Assembly: GCA_024195265.1 (NCBI GenBank)
Contig: JAJLRJ010000008.1
Location: 1,307,501 to 1,371,500 of the forward strand
Source of the DNA: Dendrophyllia cribrosa
Lineage: Eukaryota > Cnidaria > Anthozoa > Scleractinia > Dendrophylliidae
DNA length: 64,000 nucleotides
Direction: 5' to 3'
A model generated the notes under the pieces. It saw only the letters and a program-made list of their open reading frames with translations. It did no database searches and was not told the origin of the DNA. The translations under genes were made by a program, and so were the position numbers. Below are positions 1-10,300 of this stretch, one piece after another. Numbering within the stretch: the first letter of the stretch is position 1; every line of letters begins with the position of its first letter.

Positions 1-938
1 ATCGATCAGGATCGATTGTATCATTTAATTGTAACATTCAAGTTTAATCCTGAGATTACGATGCTTGAATAAAGTTCATATCATATTCATCCTGATAGTG
101 TATATCATGCTGCATTTTGCTAAATCAATAGGTCCCCCCCCCCTTCCCCCCTCTAATAAGCCACCCCGCCACCCGCGTGGGTTAATAGAGATTTTACGGT
201 AAAAGTAAAGGTGCAGCTTGACGCTCAATTATCATCGTCAACAGCTCTGTCAGCTCTGTGTAGCCTGGGTCTGTGAACAAGTTCCTTTTTGAGTGTATTG
301 GGCTCAAAGAAATCCGGGCGAGCGGAGCGAGCCGAGCGCTGAATAGATTTTAACCCAGTATCCCTAAAAAATGAACCTATTTACAGGCTAGCTCTGTCCA
401 AATGTTCATTCTAATCCCCATTTTCGCCGCCGGAGCCAAAGCACGAGGAACCCGGAAGGCCAGCCTGATTTGGGGACGAGTGATGTCGAGATCCCTTGAT
501 GCCTTTCAAGACTTTAATTTCACTTCCGGTTTCTACGGCGTATGTCAAAGAACAAGCCCTTCAAAGGGAACCAGCCTTTCATTCCTCGCATGAAAGTAGT
601 ATTTATTTTAAATTGCTTATTCCTTTTCTCTCGCCGAGGGGAAGGAGAATGAAACGGGAAAATTATTAAAATGAGGAACAAAGTCTGTAACGGTCCATAA
701 ATGGAGGGTTTTACCTGTTCACGAGCTTCAATTTTAATTTGGTTATATTTAGGATAATGTGCGCTTAAAAAATATTGACTATTAGGACATTTCACCGACG
801 TTTGACCTCGTTTCAGTGTTATTAACATAACAAGCGTACAAAGACGATCTTTGTTTTCAAGACTTCCGGCTAACTTTTATTAGACCTGACAGAGACAATA
901 AATAGATAGAAATTGCTTAAGTTATCCAAGATCAAGTG

Positions 939-1075
939 TATATGTTGTAGTTAATTTTTTATCTCAGGTAATTTTTATTTTTCCATTGTTTTTGGATATG
1001 GTAATATATGCTAATGAATTTGAAACAAAGGAAAAACAAAAATTAACTGAAATAAAAAATTAACTGCAACATATA
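939..1075. repeat. palindromic MITE-like repeat
   Basis: Imperfect inverted repeat with arms of about 50 bp. The left arm begins TATATGTTGTAGTTAATTTT and its reverse complement with one or two changes ends at 1075. The arms meet around 1005. AT-rich, no ORF. Probably a non-autonomous DNA element. Confidence 0.55.
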
Positions 1076-1821
1076 TAACTAGGGTTTTAATCTAAAAGTT
1101 TTCACATTTCGCAAAATTTGTATGCACGTTGCATGATCAATTGCAGGAAGTGCCACACAGCCATAAAACATGTAAAACATCTGTACACGAAGTATTGCAG
1201 TTTGCAATTGAATTTATTGGTTAACCTGCAAATTTTCTTTTTTTTTTAATCCCATTACGATAACCCGGGGTGGGGGAGGGGGTTCATACTTATCTTGGCT
1301 TATCGCGACCATTAGAGTATGGTTTTCACTGAAAACAAAATATTGACCCCTCAGATGAGACAGTTGCTCCAAGCCGGGCGTACGCGCTATTGTTTTGCTT
1401 TTGGATTTCTATTGTTGTGGCTTTTGTTTTAGTTTTAAGAACGGTATGCATAACTAATGTAAGCGGTTATACGGAAATCTTTCCGATATCAATACTATCT
1501 TACTTGTTTATGTAACCTTGAAGCGCGGGGTTTCCTTGATAGCTGTGATTTCCGCTTTCCTTCTGATTTCCCTCGTTCTCACTGCTAGGCCAGGCACTGA
1601 CAGATGAGCAAGCGAACGTACACACGATGCCGAGCAAAGGAAGCCAAAATGCACTCAGTCGAAGCATCGTGAATTTAGTTATTGCCCCCCTCCCCCCCAC
1701 CCCTCTGATCAGTCAGAAATTTTGTTTGATCCCCCTCTCCCCCCCCCCCCTTCACACATCTTTTATATACACATACCCAGCATTTTCTGAATATACTCCC
1801 TCCTGTTATTGCTACGAGATA

Positions 1822-1897
1822 ATGTTTGTTCCAGACGTGGATATACAGCAGCAATACTTCATGTTTACTTGTTGGAATCCGTATCTGGAACAAACAT
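1822..1897. repeat. short inverted repeat
   Basis: ATGTTTGTTCCAGA at 1822-1835 and its exact reverse complement at 1884-1897 flank a 48 bp loop in which the pairing is only partly continued. A small foldback, possibly a MITE remnant. Confidence 0.45.
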
Positions 1898-3178
1898 GAC
1901 CTCGAAGCAGTGTTCAACAAAGCCATTCGATTCCACTTTTGAATCAATTGATTGCGAATCCAAGTTGCTTGCACTGGAACTCATTTCCTCGTTAACGTTT
2001 TCTTGGGTTTCTTGTGGGATGCAAGAATGTCGATCACCACGAGCGTACTCGGGAGAACTCGTGCAACCAGTGCCACTTTAACTCCACTGATCTTAACCCT
2101 TTCAGTACTATTAAAGCTACTGGAGGTTTCTGAAGCAGTTTTCGCAAGCTAGGCGATCTGTATAATTTTGTGAATGCATATAAATAGTTCTAATGAAAAT
2201 ATCCGCTGATTCTACTGTTCAAATGTTGTTGACAATTCAAATTTAAAAAACCAGAAACGCTTTATCACAATATTCGTCTCTATATTATAGAGATAGAGAA
2301 GAATGCATAATTGTATTGCCGACAGATTGAAATTGCAGTTCAGCCACAGAACAGATCATCAAGCCCTTCAGTGACTTATTTTACTTTGAGCCCCCCTATC
2401 CTTGCTTTGATTTTACTTAATGCCCCCCTCCCCCCCCGATAATTATTGCACAGTCCCTTACACGAAATCACTCACTTCAAGGTCAAAATGACGGAACTTA
2501 TTTTTAAAGTTATTAAAATATTTTAACGTTTCTAGATAGACTAATAACCATAGTACTGGAATCCGAGTGTGGATTTCAAAAAAGTAACTCAGAATTGCGC
2601 GAAATTTTAAATTTTTCCGTTCAAAAAATGACCTATTTGCTATGATTTTAAGGGTCAAATTAGGAGCCTGGTGACAAGTGAAAAGACTATATAGGCAAAT
2701 GTCACCTAATTTTTTGCCATGGATCTTTTTGTCTTGAACGGGTATCGATTTCATCAGTTTTTATCATCAGTTGGTATCTTTACATGTCCTAATGTCATAA
2801 ACAGATAAGATAATCAGAGAGTTGTGTCTTAACTGATGGTCAAGGTTTGAGCGGCCCGACCACACCTTCCTAGTCGAACGTCTGTCGAGTTTCCACCCCG
2901 CCCTCCTTAATCTGGCTTACCTACATTTTATAAGTTATTTCTACATATGCGAAATATGTTATTTGTTTTTCGTTAAGTATGAACCACAAATCGTTCAGAA
3001 CAATGGCTTCAGCAAAGAGGCGGCCTCACGAGTCGGCCGTAAGTCACAGTCTAGTGCATAAAAAGGCGAAAACATTGATGTAAATGAGCTCCTGACAATT
3101 GCCATAGAATGTTTAAATACGCTTCGGACGACTAAAAATACTGTGCATTTTGGTCCTCTTCTCAGTTATTTTCTAACA

Positions 3179-4123
3179 ATGAGGGAAGCCGTGTACTCGA
3201 CTATAGTTCTTTCGTTAGCCCTGGGAACAGCATACGGTCCTTTCCTTGTCTTGGTTATGATGGGTTTTAGAGGTCGTCGTCTTTACTCCTGGGTTGTCAC
3301 CTACGTATTTTACCGCATGCTCAAGAAAAAAACTGACCAGAGTGGAGAAGCGAGATGGCTTTTGAAAGGCATCGATCTTACACACGAAGAGAAGATCTTG
3401 ACCAGGGTGATTTCCAGCCTTTTCTTTCTGTTCCTGATCCTATTCGGTGGAGTTATCGGTCTGTTCTATCATCTACTCCTGCTGGAAGTACGCTTCCGCT
3501 GCGATCCAAACGAGGTCGAGCAAGATTGTTTTAAGTACAGTATGTTGGACCTGGCAAAATGGGAGACCATCAAGCAGTTTTCAAGGGAGAGAGTCGATTG
3601 TAACAGCACTGCAGCGAAAGAAGAAACTGTAGATGTGATATGCTACAAGCTAGTCTTCAACATTGGCTTAGCATCGGGTGCCGGCTACGGTGGGTTTCAG
3701 ATTTGCATGGTTTTGCTAAACTTGGCCACGAGTGGCTTACTGGTGTGTAAAAGGGCAACTATATTCAAGATAAAAGTCTCAATGTTTTTCATGTCCTCGG
3801 TCTTTCTGGTGGTGTTTGTAGGTGTTCAAATCACCTCGTTGCGCCATTTCCTCATCTCCGATAACCTGGTTGTCGGATTTCAGATGCTGGTGTCTGTAGT
3901 AGTGGGTTACTGCTTTCTATTTGGTGTCCCTTGGAAAAAGCTCATCGCGTTAAAGCAGGCGCGTATTCGTCAACAAGACACTGATTTGGAGAATAATGCG
4001 GTGAGTTCGCAGGCCACTGGAGTAGAGAATAAAGCAGCGAGTGTCACTTCCCTGACGGCTGACACACCTCAAACGGATGAAAAAGACATTGAAGCCGGGA
4101 CAACGCAAACATCCTCACTTTAA
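3179..4123 (+). CDS. uncharacterised multi-pass membrane protein, single coding exon
   Basis: The open frame runs from 3143, but a pyrimidine-rich stretch ending in CAG at 3152-3166 looks like a 3' splice site just upstream of the Met at 3179. I take that Met as the start, giving 314 residues (326 from the first Met). About five hydrophobic segments are visible at residues 7-30, 75-102, 158-190, 199-218 and 231-251. Between the second and third lies a loop with Cys 108, 117, 141 and 155 and an N-glycosylation sequon (NST), so it is probably lumenal or extracellular. The C-terminal tail of about 55 residues is polar and rich in Thr, Ser and Glu, so likely cytoplasmic. I do not recognise a named family; the general form (intronless, few TMs, paired cysteines) resembles uncharacterised cnidarian membrane proteins. 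It is transcribed towards the 3' end of the DDX60-like gene (convergent). Function unknown; confidence that it is a real gene is high because of length, composition and clear TM pattern. Confidence 0.8.
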   Translation: MREAVYSTIVLSLALGTAYGPFLVLVMMGFRGRRLYSWVVTYVFYRMLKKKTDQSGEARWLLKGIDLTHEEKILTRVISSLFFLFLILFGGVIGLFYHLLLLEVRFRCDPNEVEQDCFKYSMLDLAKWETIKQFSRERVDCNSTAAKEETVDVICYKLVFNIGLASGAGYGGFQICMVLLNLATSGLLVCKRATIFKIKVSMFFMSSVFLVVFVGVQITSLRHFLISDNLVVGFQMLVSVVVGYCFLFGVPWKKLIALKQARIRQQDTDLENNAVSSQATGVENKAASVTSLTADTPQTDEKDIEAGTTQTSSL

Positions 4124-5450
4124 AGAGCAAACGACGTCTCCAGTTTCGTCAATTATAAAGCGCCCCAAAACTTTCTGAAAAGAAAGATTATCAATAATCT
4201 TAATCGGAGGATAACTTGGACATATGACGAAAAGTAGCAATTTAAGCTAACGGTGAAATAACTATCAATCGAGCCTTCGGCGGTCAGACATTGACAAGCC
4301 TAAAAATTACAGTTTAAGACCGGCGGTTTTAACCCCATTGAAACACTCAATACTATAGTTAACACCATGCAGGGATTAGAACGGTGGCTTGACAAAATGA
4401 TATATATAGATATATAAATGGTATTTTATAACAAACAACGTAAATTTAAGAGATCTTTTTAGTCCCAAATGCCGAATTAGCCCTGAGTCTCGAAGGCTTA
4501 TTCCACTCTTAGGGATAAATTTTCGACAGTTGTTGTGTCATTGCCCACCTTGAAAGTCAATTTAACCGCATTGGATGTAGTTAGCCTCTCATGTATTCAG
4601 CGCTATTTTGTTCCTGTAAGGGAAATTCTACCCTTATTATTTGGACAAACATAGCTACATTGTAAATGGCTAAGTTATCTTCTCACCGAAAGTTGAACGT
4701 CCCTATTTTGGGGCTCGAAGAGACCTTTTAAATCTACATCGACATGCATATTTATTTTAGCGTAAGTTTGAGTAATGCGTTCTGTATTTGTTATGCATTG
4801 AGTATGTTTTGATTTTCATAGTTCACTGACTTTGATACTACTAGCTTTGTATGCAAAAGTGAATAGACGATGCCTTTGATACATCTACATCTATAATTGT
4901 AATTCACAAACGTTTCCCATACACGTGATAACTTGATACATTTAGTTTAAGTTCACGTTTTTTAGTTTTTCATTTTAATTTGATATTTTTTCACAACGTT
5001 TTGTAAAAGGAAATAGTATACAAACTTACAAATATCTAATTTTATCCAATACTCCTTTAATTCCTTCCTACCGAGGATTATTATTGCTGGTTTGTCTGTG
5101 TCTATATATAGTCTAGCCCTGCGGCCAACTAAATGAACTCAGTGTGACAATGTATATTCAACAAAGAGAGCTTCACTTTCTTTGTTCATTATATAAAATT
5201 AGTGAATCGATGAAGTGCTTCAAGAAGGCAGTGAATGCCCACATTCTCAGATGTTTTGTTAGTTGGCACAGCACACACCCATGCATTTATGTATTTTATC
5301 TTATTGCACTTCTTTCTTTATCTTTTTACCGCACTTGGCAACTGTCCTGAAAAGGATTTTCAAGTTATAAATGTAGATGTTGGTAATAAGTTACGGTCTA
5401 CTGGACTGAAAACAGACACAAACAAGCCAAAATTGTATAACTCATTGCGA

Positions 5451-5754
5451 TTTTGAGACGGCAATACCGAAGGAAAGAAAAAAAAATTCGTATTGGGCGG
5501 AGCCCAATACGGAGATTGAGTATTTTCTTCAAACGCCGTCAATATAATGCATTATAATATGACCGTACGGCCCCGCTGACGCAATCCTACAGAAAATAGA
5601 ATCGCAAGGTGACGTGAGCGGGGCCGGACGGGTTGACGTGAGCCGGTCCGGAAAAAGCCGTCCGGCCCCACTCGAGTTCAAGTGACCTCGCACTGCAAGA
5701 CTATTCTTGTATTTTCTAGTCATATTATAAGTGAATAGTATTGCCGTCTCAAAA
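5451..5754. mobile_element. MITE with 17 bp perfect terminal inverted repeats
   Basis: Terminal repeats TTTTGAGACGGCAATAC at 5451-5467 and its exact reverse complement at 5738-5754. Inside are a small hairpin (GTATTGGGCGGAGCCCAATAC) around 5490 and the string CGCCGTCAATATAATGCA. The same internal hairpin and string recur at 50.34-50.56 kb, so this is one family. No ORF of its own. Confidence 0.65.
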
Positions 5755-5925
5755 TGACAATTAGTTTTGTATCACGATTTAACTGTTATTCAGGCAAAAA
5801 GAAAGCAAAACTGAAGATAACTGCTTGTGCTGATCAAGACTGAAATTCTTACTAGTCACGAGCTGACGTATACAAACACGACGTTTTGAACCAGGAGCAC
5901 CCTACAAATCGTTTCGGTGTAAAGT

Positions 5926-5990
5926 AATCTCGTACCCAGATCTCACTCGTGCTTGTACTGTACTGAAATGGGAGATCTGGGTACCAGATT
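5926..5990. repeat. short foldback
   Basis: AATCTCGTACCCAGATCTC at the left and GAGATCTGGGTACCAGATT at the right form a 19 bp near-perfect stem around a short loop. Likely a tiny MITE. Confidence 0.5.
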
Positions 5991-6520
5991 AGGTGTAAAG
6001 CTGTTCAGAAGGCATCAGTCATCTTAAAAATTCGTAATATTTAATTAGATTAAAAACTAGTTAGGGTTTCTTTAGTAAAATGTCGCCTGAAACTTTCGTA
6101 ACATCGGAAAACTGTAACGCCTTTTGTTTTCGGAGGGATGCGACAGAAGGTCAGCTAGAATTTATGACAGAAGAAAGCAGCTGGTATAAAATTCGAAGGA
6201 TAAGTTCGTTTCCCTAAAATGTACTGCCACGGAGATCTTCAGGTAAAAAAAAAAACAAAAGATCAAACTGTATTAGCATTCACATAGTTTCCTTTTAAAG
6301 CATTTAAATGATATGGAAAACAGTACAACACCTTTCAAAGCTTTTCACATTTCTCGTTAGGTGCTCGTGATGAATTGTACAGGAAACAATGGGTCTATTT
6401 TTGTAAACTCAATCACTGACACTGACACTTTTTACCATTTTTTCATGTCTTAAACACATTAAACACATTCTAATTTTAGACTGTTTGACCTTTTTATCTG
6501 TATATAAATTACAAGTTCAT

Positions 6521-6961
6521 AGAGCTGTTTTCAGTTAAGTGTCGTTACAGCAAAACCAAAGTAATTACTTTAACAATCACAACAGACTCAGACAATCCAA
6601 TCAACCAATCAGAACTCGAAGCAAAGACAGCTAGCCGGTGTCAAACGCGGGAAAAAGGGGCGTGCGTAGATCACGATTGGTTTTTGTTTTACTTCTGATT
6701 GGTTGAGAAAGTGGCGCGAGATTTTTAGCCAATCACAGAACGTAGCAATGCAAAACCAAAGCAATAGCCCTTTTCACGGTTAACTCTGCTAATTTGCATT
6801 ACAATGAAATCTAGCATGTATGTGAGGCAATTTCGGGCTATTTTGTAGTTTTAGCCCGAAATTGCCTCGCATCCACGTTGGATAACATTGTAATGCAAAT
6901 GAGAAAAATCAACCGTGAAAAGGGCTATTGCGAAATTACTTTCGACACTCAATTGAAAATC
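6521..6961. mobile_element. CCAAT-rich MITE, copy A, interrupted by a second element
   Basis: The ends pair as GTTTTCAGTTAAGTGTCG (left) and the reverse complement of CGACACTCAATTGAAAAT (right). Several ATTGG/CCAAT motifs lie inside. Related copies are at about 32380-32526 and 47343-47515, where the segment AAACCAAAGCAAT...GAAATAACTTTCGAC is uninterrupted; in this copy it is split by the element at 6762-6930. Confidence 0.6.
6762..6930. mobile_element. 169 bp foldback MITE nested in another MITE
   Basis: CAATAGCCCTTTTCACGGTT at 6762-6781 and its exact reverse complement ending at 6930 form the termini. An inner stem, GAGGCAATTTCGGGCTA and its near complement, continues the foldback. Its position inside the copy A element shows it inserted later. 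Confidence 0.65.
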
Positions 6962-7369
6962 TTTTTAAGAACCAATAAATTCTATTTTAAAATTTAATTG
7001 ACAATAGAACTCGGGTCTTCATAAGTTAAATGAACTTTGTAATATAATATTGCGTCTGAAAGAATAAATTAATACTGTTTAATGTAAATTATATTAATAT
7101 CAGTTCAAAACGCCAGAAACGGTTACTTTATTCCTGAATTTAAGTTACAAGTTCATAACTGTTACATGAGAACCAATAAATCCTATTAATTTAGTTGACA
7201 AGAATGAGAACTCGTGTCTCATGAGCTTAAGGACAATTTGAAATAATATATTAACTCTAATTAATACAAGTTATTTTAAGGTTTAGCCTAAAAAAGTATA
7301 ACAATTCAATACAGTCACTGCTGAAAACTAAGACTTAAAAAGTTGATAATTCGGAATAAAAAAAAAAGT

Positions 7370-10300
7370 TCAAATGTCACAATGGAACTGTTTCCTGAAC
7401 TTCTCTCCGAACTCTTCAGCCAGCTGCTTAAAAGCCAGCACAACATTGTCAGTTTCAGGCCCTAACTCCTCCAATGAGCAACTAGAAATCAAACAAGAAA
7501 GGGAACAATTACTTTACATTTTAGGATCGAGAACAAATACGGAATTGTTCATTAAAAAAACGAAACTATCATTCAAGTTATTTTTCCGATGTGTTGATTG
7601 GTCTAGAGACCATTACATCTCCGGCCAATATCTGCCTACGAATAATGGTCTACTCATGCGCACAAAGATGCAAGGTTGTTTTGCTGCAAATAATGTTCTG
7701 TTCATGCGCAGTTTTGTCCCACAACTGTCCTCTACAATGGCAGCTCATAATCGTAATCATAGCGAAGCTCTGGCGGGTCGAAGGCCCGCCGCGGAGCCCC
7801 ATACTCATAGAACCTACGCCCGTCATTTTTCATGGTCATGGCTAGCGGAATGTTTTGCAGGGCGCGTCGGTCCGTGTGCCGCCCGCCGTTGGACAGGGCT
7901 AGCACGCGGGCGCGTATGACGTCGCAAAACATGCGTGTATGACGTCTCACAACATCCGGGATCTTAGCAATTTTGAAACCAAAGCAAGGTTTTTTCGCGT
8001 GGCTACATGGCCAATGTCACGTCAGCTCGGTAAACACGTTAGTTGGGGCTGTGTTTGGCGGAGAAAACCGTTGCAAATTAAAGTCGTTATTTCCCTGCAT
8101 TTTTTCGCGGTTTTCTACTCAAGACAGGGATACTAATTAAGGGATACTCAGAAGCCGCTATAGTGGAAAAAGAAGAGCTTTCAGAGATAAAATCTTGCTT
8201 CGAGGAACTTCATACGTTTTTTCAATGCGGGGAGATGTTTCTCACTTCGGGTTTCAGAACTGAAGAAGCGGAGATTTAAAGAATTTCCAAGCAGTAGAGG
8301 CACTTAAAGGTAAAACAAAATACATTTTTCGATGAGAATTTATGTTGATATCAATCTGATTGACTTAATTTTTCTTTGTCGTTAGTTTTGGAGAATTGTT
8401 TATAAAAGGTGCTCAAATTCAGTTGTATTGATTTCTTAAATTTCAAAGACAGTTCGGCCTCGATGCGCTATAATAAATGGTACGCGTTTTGCTTTTAAAC
8501 ATAAACTTATTGAGATTTAAAAAAAAATTTTCGAAAGAAGATTGTGTTGTGCATTTTTATGTGTTTGTTCATTCATTACATAGGTTGAAAAGCAATTTTA
8601 TGTAAACAAAACAAGACTTGGATTTTATAGTTATAACTTCACTCGCGTCGCCTTATGCAAATATGTTTGTATTTTTTGCAATTTTGATTTCCAAATTAGT
8701 GTCTCGGGCAATTTTTGATACGCAACAGGTGTATTTTATTTGGAAATAAGTCATAATAGTTATTCTAGACCGAGAAAAAGTTGTTTTTGTGAACTTTTTT
8801 ACGGTCTAAATGTACTATACAGACGGTCGCGTAATACTGTTTTTGAGAATTGCAAAAATTGAAAAACAGCCGGGTCGTCAATCTTAATTCTTGTGCTTCC
8901 GACCTTTCACCTTAGTTAAGATTATCATCGGCTTTCTGTTCAGAGAGCGACGCTGTTAGGCTCAGCCTATCTATATATATTAATCTTATACAGCCGTTAT
9001 GAATAAATAACTAAAAACCAAGCTTACTGCTTGAATGATAAAACAATTATTGAAATGGGTTTTCGCAAAATATCGTGATCTGTCAGTGTCTCTCAGATCA
9101 ATTATTTGCCGATGCCGAAGGCAGAGACAAATTAATCTGCTCGCCAAATCACGATATTTTGATCAACGTTGTCCAATAATTGTTAATTATCAGAGAAAGA
9201 ATGTGGGTGTCAACGTGTCTCTGTTTTTCCTTTTATTGAGGACACTTTCGCATTTAAACTGAAAACTTAGAAAGAGGCTTTCAAGAATTATGGACCATCC
9301 CGGAATAAAAATATCGGAAAGGTCGGTGTCAGGTTCTCGTGATTCTTCTTGCATGAGTTTGTTTAAAACAGTATTAAGGAAAATACTTTCGACATGGCCC
9401 AGAGCGGTCGTACGTAGTTTTTTACAACCGTTTTGAGTTTTCTTAACTTGGCTTGAAACAATGGTCTGGGTTTCTTGTTAAGTGAATCTTGGATTTATTT
9501 ATTTATTTGCCAATATATCGTAATACCATCACATATACACTATTTAAAAAGGGAAAGAAAAGGAAAAATAATTATAAATGACAAGGAAACTTTTTCGGAG
9601 GTCTATAAATTGAAGGTCGTCCTAGTAATCACGATTGTATAGCCCTGCAATAAACGCAAATTCGAACCACAATTCCCTATTTGCTCTGAGAATGTGCTGA
9701 CGCTCGAAGCATATTAAGCTGTTTGATTTCACTGCATACATTGCGCTATTTCAGGATACCCTTTACAATTATTTGGAAGACATGGGACATCGTTGGATAT
9801 CATGAGAATTTTTATATTTCATACCTGATTGATTTAATGGTCAGGCAAAAGTCCTTCAATGCATTGAAAACTTCACCGGGCCTGATTCTATAAGAGAAAC
9901 ATGAGACTGGTTGAATACTCCAACTTGTATTATTCTTACTTAACCAAAGCTTTGCATGGCTTATTTTATAGCTGATTTCACAGACTGGTGATATTTTTAT
10001 AGCTGATTTCACAGACTGGTGATATTTTACTGGAGTTAAAAAACCAAATAACAACATATTCAAAGGCGCTTGACAATAACATAGAGGAGGAGGAGGAGGA
10101 GGAGGAGGAGGAGGAGGAGGAGGAGGAGGAGGAGGAGGAGGAGGAGGAGGAGGAGGAGAAGAAGAAGAAGAAAAACACTACTTTAAACTATTAGATGAGA
10201 TAGATCGTGAAATGTCATTATCGAGAAAACCAGGTGACTGCAGTGGAGATTTGGGAAAAAGATAAGAACCTCATATACAGCCGCAGTATTAGCATGCAAG

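Larger units (their letters stand above)
1..3178. other. left flank, no gene seen apart from small repeats
   Basis: AT-rich with several C-runs (for example near 133, 1685, 1740 and 2430). No open frame here looks coding. One short exon-like piece at 3003-3038 starts with ATG, encodes 12 residues and is followed by a good donor (GTAAGT). It could be a leader exon upstream of the membrane-protein gene, but I cannot connect it in frame. Confidence 0.4.
4124..7369. other. intergenic between convergent genes
   Basis: Non-coding interval between the stop of the membrane-protein gene and the stop of the DDX60-like gene. It holds the 304 bp element at 5451, the hairpin at 5926 and the nested elements at 6521-6961. 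Elsewhere it is AT-rich with no recognisable feature. Both 3' UTRs must lie in it. Confidence 0.6.

Noticed and set aside
1627..2152. Overlapping small ORFs around 1.6-2.1 kb
   Set aside because: They cross C-runs and a foldback, lack a consistent frame and show no domain.
9978..10178. Minus-strand ORF with a long poly-Ser run
   Set aside because: It is only the translation of the (GAG)n/(GAA)n microsatellite.
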